In this document: piece by piece, positions 59,354-64,000 of the stretch
How the letters are laid out: each line of letters starts with the position of its first letter
Position numbering within the stretch: position 1 is the stretch's first letter
From: Kwoniella bestiolae CBS 10118
Lineage: Eukaryota; Basidiomycota; Tremellomycetes; Tremellales; Cryptococcaceae
Length of the DNA: 64,000 bases
Direction of reading: 5' to 3'
Assembly: GCF_000512585.2 (NCBI RefSeq)
Contig: NC_089242.1
Location: 372,001 to 436,000, forward strand
The notes under the pieces: generated by a model
The model's database searches: none
Told to the model about the DNA's origin: nothing
The model's input: the letters and a program-made list of their open reading frames with translations, nothing else
Made by a program: the position numbers and the translations under genes

Positions 59354-61748
59354 ATGGACATCGAAATCGACAACCTAACCGTCATCCTCCTCTTCCTCCT
59401 AGCGACTCTAGCGATATACCACCGATTCTTCTCCACCCCTCAACCGCTCGTTCACCCTTTATTGCTGGGTAAGCAAAGTGAAGTATCCCAAGTGAGGAAG
59501 AGTGGGGAAACTGGGGTATATAGATCATGGGCTACAGGACAGGGTGCACCGGTATGTCTTAGACTTCTTCCGCTTTCTATATATACATCCTCAAGTTCCT
59601 GACAATATTCTCGATGTTGTTGCTATTGCTGACGCTGACATTGGGATATTGTCTACTACTAGCTAACGGTAAGACCTGCCAGTTCAGTCAAGGTAGTCTC
59701 GGATGTAGTCAATGGACCTAAAATCACTGATCCGAAGAAAGAGAGGTTCATCCTCGATGTACCTGTAAGCATTGCCCATCTTTCGTTGTCCCACAAGGAA
59801 CGCTGAACGAAGTTTAAAACAAATTTGCTACAGATCACAGACGAAGGTCTCTCAGAAATGATTCGCCTTATCCCCATCGGCTTATCTCTCCTCTTCCCCG
59901 ACTCATCATCCGATGGGCCATCCTCAATTATCAGTCTGCTCCCACCCTCACCTTCCACTTCGCTCCCTCTCCTGCTCCTCTCAATAGCTTCGACAAGGGA
60001 CAGACCGCTGGTTATCCTACCTTCACCCAAACTACTCAGCTCCTCTCTTAGGTCGAACGCCCATCCTAAAGCTGGCATCGTAGTTACCGATGTAGACTTG
60101 CTGGAAGATGTCATTGAAGAAATATACGAGAGTCAGAACTCGTGCGGTGTACTGGTGATTCGTGATCCTGCTAGGAAGAGCGACAAGGTGATTGGACAAG
60201 CTAAAGCTAAGGGGATCAACGTCAAGTACTGGGAAGATATTTGGGAGGTTGCTGAATCGCCTAAAGCTCAGAGTGAAAATTATGAAGCGCCAGAAAGTCA
60301 TTATGTGGATGTGCATAGTTATTACTATTCTGAGGATGGTGGTGAAGTAGTAGTTAACAAGGTCACTCATATTGTGAGCTCACTCTTGCCCTGACCTTCT
60401 AGTAGGAAATTAAAAGCTTATGCCTTGAGGATAGAACGTCACTGCTGGGATTGCATCCCTCTTATCGCTCTTCCCTGCCGACAAACGACCTTCGGCAGCA
60501 TTGCACGATACTGTTGCCAGCGCTGTTCCGCTAACTACTCCGCTGGGTATGACCATCGCTTTGGCGAGTGTATGGACTGGTGGGTCATTCATACCATAAT
60601 AAAAAATCTCAGATCACATGGAATATGGGAGGTAGCTGATCCTGGAAGCGTAATTATGTCCAGGCGCAAGTTTCAGACTGATAGGAAATCATGAACCCAC
60701 ATGGAATCCTGAGGAAGTGGATCATGCGTCTGAGCTGGAAGTTCTGGCGGATAAGAAAGGAGGTTTACCGAAACCTACCATTTTGTTCATGTAAGTTTAT
60801 ATCAACGAATAACATCATCAATTATATCTTATGTCTTGCCAACGAAGATGGAATGCTCATCGATAGCGTTATGCCATAGCTCACCGAAACACCACCACGC
60901 CCTGCTCAATCGACTCCAATACACCTTCACTTCCCACCCTTTCGCTACTCTCGCTGCGAGACACAAGGGCCATTCGATCAGAGCTGGACATATCGATCGA
61001 GATAGTCTATGGGACAAGGTATTATGGTCAGGTATGAGGGAGAATGTCTTGGGTGGAATAGCAGGTCAAAGATTGAGGGGTGTCATTCTCGTTGGAGGTG
61101 GGTCGATTCGCTCAGCTCCCTAATCAGAACTAAGACTGATACGTATGAGCTGGTTCAACAGATGCTCCTCCACCTGACGCCCTCGGAGCCTCCCACTTAT
61201 TATTATCCCTCCCTCTCACTCGACTACACCCATCCCCATATTCCACAGGTCCAGTATTCGTAACTCACTTCTACGACCTGCAATCACCAGGCGTAGGACA
61301 CATCCTAAAAGAAGTGGATATGTGGGAATCGAAAACTCCTAGTGGTAAACCCGAGATCGTTCATTCTGGACCCCCCGCATCGAATGTGGAGGTTATTCTT
61401 AAGGGAGATGAGGTTGAGAAAGGTTTCAAGGAAGATGGGGACGAGCCTATTGATGGCAAGATTTGGATTAGGGGTCCGAGCGTTTTGGAGAGGGTTGATG
61501 GGGCGAGGGGGGATGAGAATGGGTGAGTTGACTGATCCAAGTGATTCCTCTCTCTCTTCCTTCCTTCTTTCTGTATTTTCTACCTTTGTATAGGACAGAT
61601 GAGGTTTCTCGATAGAAGATTCGGACGACATGGCTGATTCCACTTATGATGTAGATGGGTGGATATCGGGGAATACGCAAAGGTGCAGACGAATGGGACG
61701 TTTATAGTGGATCATTCGGGGTTGAAGGTAGGTAAATCGGAGAAGTAA
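59354..61748 (+). CDS. membrane-anchored long-chain acyl-CoA synthetase-like protein, probable pseudoenzyme
   Basis: Eight exons (59354-59551, 59663-59764, 59834-60373, 60435-60579, 60664-60790, 60880-61097, 61162-61522, 61655-61748) give 594 residues, shorter than typical LACS (about 650-700). An N-terminal helix (NLTVILLFLLATLAIYHRFF) anchors it. The fold is readable throughout: VTHINVTAGIASLL, LWDKVLWSGMRENVLGGIAG, RGVILVGDAPP, GKIWIRGPSVLERV. But the ATP-binding signatures are altered. TSGTTGxPKG is replaced by YYSEDGGEVVVNK (264-276), YGLTE by FYDLQS (480-485), and WxxTGD by WVDIGE (565-570). The C-terminal domain is missing after VDHSGLKVGKSEK. Catalysis seems unlikely; a regulatory or scaffolding role is inferred. 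Confidence 0.8.
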
Positions 61749-62848
61749 AGGAAGAGCACGTGAGAGAAACAGATATGATTGACGAGGCGAAGCATCATGC
61801 ATTCTACATGTCGAAATGAAATGATCTTGCTTGGTTTTAGTATGGCATCATTGATGAAGCTCGCGAAATACGAACAAGATCCGCACTCCGTCTGGGACCA
61901 CCCAGAGCCAGACGGTGATTTCAGTGTGTCTTTGCACAATCAGATCCGGATCCTTGTCATGATGATTGATGCTGAACTGCGACAAGACATCCTCACATGG
62001 CTAAACAGTCGCTGGATTCTGGGATGAACGCTGTTCCACCTCAAGTTCTGATGTACACAGAGACGGGAACACGCCACACCCACACACACAAACACAAGAT
62101 CAGTGCACATTCCCAATCAAACACCGTTCAAATGACTTCTCGTCGTTCACTACTCTTGGCTGACTCAGCTCCACCTCAATATGCAGAACCCTAGTCCTGT
62201 TGATGTCCGATAACTTTGCATTTTCAGGGACCCCTCTTTCAGATTTCCCATAAGAAAGAAGATTTTCATTCTCACACAGATCAAGAACACTGACACATAT
62301 ATACCTGACCCGCTTGGGTGGTTTCCCCCCTGATTTGATTCTTCTTTGAATTCTATCTTACGCTTTCTATTCTCACTATCACTGCACTCTCCGTAGTAAG
62401 AAAAACCCGGTTTCGTCCTTCTTTTTTCATACGTTGCTTCATCAGTGAGTTCATTCCGCCCACATCAACTTCAGACCCTGTATGATCACTCACTATCCCC
62501 GTCTGTCTGTCATGTCTGACCTGAGTCCCTCAGTGAGATCACAAGCACAAGCGATCAATTTGCGTTCTCATCTGACATACAAATTGATTTCAACAGATGC
62601 AATGACGACCCATCGATCCCAGGAGCTGTTGACGATAGCCGACCGACCGTGGTCTCGATAATCGGACGTCTTGATCTAGATCTGGATCCCGAGTAAAGCG
62701 CGCTGTATTTGGCGCTCAATCCATCTGTGAGTCCACTCACATCCTCCCCTCACTACCGTTCCATCTGTGCATACCTCTTCATCCACCCAGTCCACCGTCG
62801 ACTTCATCACTTCTCCTCTTCATGCCCACGACCAAAAAAATGAATCTT
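61749..62848. other. intergenic region
   Basis: About 1.1 kb between the LACS-like gene and tRNA-Leu copy 3. No gene was supported; short CACACA repeats occur near 62076-62094. Confidence 0.4.
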
Positions 62849-62958
62849 GACGAGACTGGGATTCGAACCCAGGCCCCGAAGGACTGCCGAGGATGTTTTT
62901 CGCTTGCAGAGAAATCTTCTCCTTAAGACAGCATGTTAGACCGCTCCATCATCTCGCC
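62849..62958 (-). tRNA. tRNA-Leu(AAG), copy 3, with intron
   Basis: The mature part is identical to copies 1 and 2. The intron core is quite different (TCTCTGCAAGCGAAAAA) while its two ends (AGAAGATTT and CATCCT) are kept, as expected if they pair for splicing. The 3' trailer differs and has a run of seven T. Confidence 0.93.
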
Positions 62959-63356
62959 TTAAATCTCGCCATTCAGCGATTTTTTGAAATTTCGGAATTT
63001 TGTGATGTATATATAACTTACCTACTGTTTTAGTTGGTTTTAGCGAGACCGACCTTTCCAGAGGTATTTTCATGCATTTTTTGCCTTGGTCGACATCAAA
63101 TCATGGAAGGAGAGACCTAGAGGTTGATCTCAGAAGGTCTTGAGGTGCTAGATTGATAGAAACTGTAGCGTGAATGGGACAATGAAGCTTTAAAAGAAAT
63201 CGGTCGGTTTCCAATCTGGGTTGTTGCCACCAAACGAGTAAACCCATAACGTCACCACATCATTCATCTCGAATTATTTCAACTCTTCTGAAATCAACTT
63301 CCATTCACTATACCTCACATTTCTACTCAACATCAACAAAAAGCAGAAGACATACA
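62959..63356 (+). promoter_or_regulatory. 5' flank of the PRCC-family gene
   Basis: About 400 bases holding the tRNA upstream region and the promoter and leader of the gene starting at 63357. Confidence 0.4.
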
Positions 63357-64000
63357 ATGTTACTAGCGAACTATGCTTCCGACTCGGACTCCGACGCAGG
63401 ATCAGACGTCGAACCATCTGTCAAGCCCAGCAAAACGACGACGACTGTTCCTCCAACACGAACGGCGATACCCTCCAGTTCTACGAGTGCGGCGAAACCT
63501 GCCTTACCAAAGGCTAAGAAGCCCGTCAAGATTACTCTGGGCTTACCGAAGGCTGGCACGGACGACGCAGAAGATGTTGTCAAGAATGGAGGAGACGATA
63601 AGGATGAAGTGGATGAGGATGGGGAGAGGGAGAGCAAGAAACCTAAGATAGCAGGAGGCAAGGGAGGGTGAGTCGAATATCCTTTATTCATTTTGAATCT
63701 AACGTGCTGCATATGATCCCATACTTGTCGACTTGGGCCCTCCTGACCCGATGATACAGTAAGCTAATCAGCGGATGTGTAATGACAGATCATCATTACT
63801 GGGTATGCTTCCTCCTCCGAAACGTAAACTACCTACCTCAACTACATCAACCTCAAAAGCCTCAAGTCTGAAAGTGAATAAATCGATGGCCACTCCCTCT
63901 TCGTCTGCATCAGCCTCAACATCAAAAATCAATATACCTAAACCTGTTCTCAGCAGTACCAGGGCAATAGTAGCGGATGATGACGATGAGGATGACGAGA
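63357..64000 (+). CDS. PRCC-family protein (partial)
   Basis: Exon 1 is 63357-63667; exon 2 begins at 63789 and runs off the window. The start LLANYASDSDSDAGSD, the stretch AKKPVKITLGLPKAGTDD and SSLLGMLPPPKRKLP match the conserved N-terminal and central motifs of the PRCC (mitotic checkpoint regulator, MAD2B-interacting) family, found in spliceosome-associated proteins. The rest is Ser/Lys/acid-rich disordered sequence. The family's conserved C-terminal part lies outside the window. Confidence 0.85.

Overview
The window is nuclear DNA of a basidiomycete yeast-like fungus, most likely a tremellomycete of the Cryptococcus/Kwoniella kind. The evidence is gene-dense DNA on both strands, 5 to 13 small exons per gene, introns of about 50 to 80 bases with GTRNGT donors and GCTGAC/GCTGAT branch sites, and protein families typical of fungi. 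I rebuilt exon chains by hand, requiring a splice donor, an acceptor, a matching phase and a sensible protein at every junction. All coordinates should therefore be read as careful manual models, not transcript-supported ones.

Layout. 0.2-5 kb: a disordered basic protein and a convergent ten-exon phospholipase B-type SGNH esterase. 5.4-9.5 kb: a small DMAC1-like protein, then a divergent pair of 3-ketoacyl-CoA thiolase and the Fe-S assembly factor ISA2. 10-13.2 kb: a large secreted DUF1996/WSC protein with a serine-rich stalk. 13.2-16.6 kb: a gene-poor, apparently decayed stretch. 16.6-22.7 kb: a hot-dog thioesterase, a nucleolin-like RRM/RGG protein and, divergently, mitochondrial IDH2. 22.7-27.8 kb: a very long putative leader in front of a serine-rich unknown protein. 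27.8-30 kb: an intergenic stretch with four spaced copies of a conserved RNA-like hairpin. 30-34 kb: a Q-rich LisH/LUFS (Flo8-like) regulator. 35-42 kb: a one-RRM protein, a single-pass membrane protein, OST2/DAD1 and a degenerate SDR-like membrane protein. 42-51.8 kb: a tRNA-Leu, SVP26, the ESCRT-III protein DID2, the divergent mitochondrial pair COA3/MEF1 and a second tRNA-Leu. 52-64 kb: a doubtful gene, the NatC catalytic subunit, a small conserved protein, NECAP, a cytochrome b5-like MAPR protein, an acyl-CoA synthetase-like pseudoenzyme, a third tRNA-Leu and the start of a PRCC-family gene.

Most genes are housekeeping. Mitochondrial and oxidative functions are frequent (ISA2, IDH2, COA3, MEF1, thiolase, probably DMAC1-like), and two of the divergent promoters serving them carry the palindrome TCACGTGA. 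Secretory and trafficking genes (OST2, SVP26, DID2, NECAP) make up a second group. There is no sign of an operon, phage, CRISPR array or intact transposon.

The most unusual things are the four-copy hairpin array at 28.93-29.41 kb, whose stems carry compensatory base changes; the acyl-CoA synthetase homologue whose nucleotide-binding motifs are all altered; an 8-base micro-exon in the NatC gene; and three tRNA-Leu(AAG) genes with identical mature sequence but different introns.
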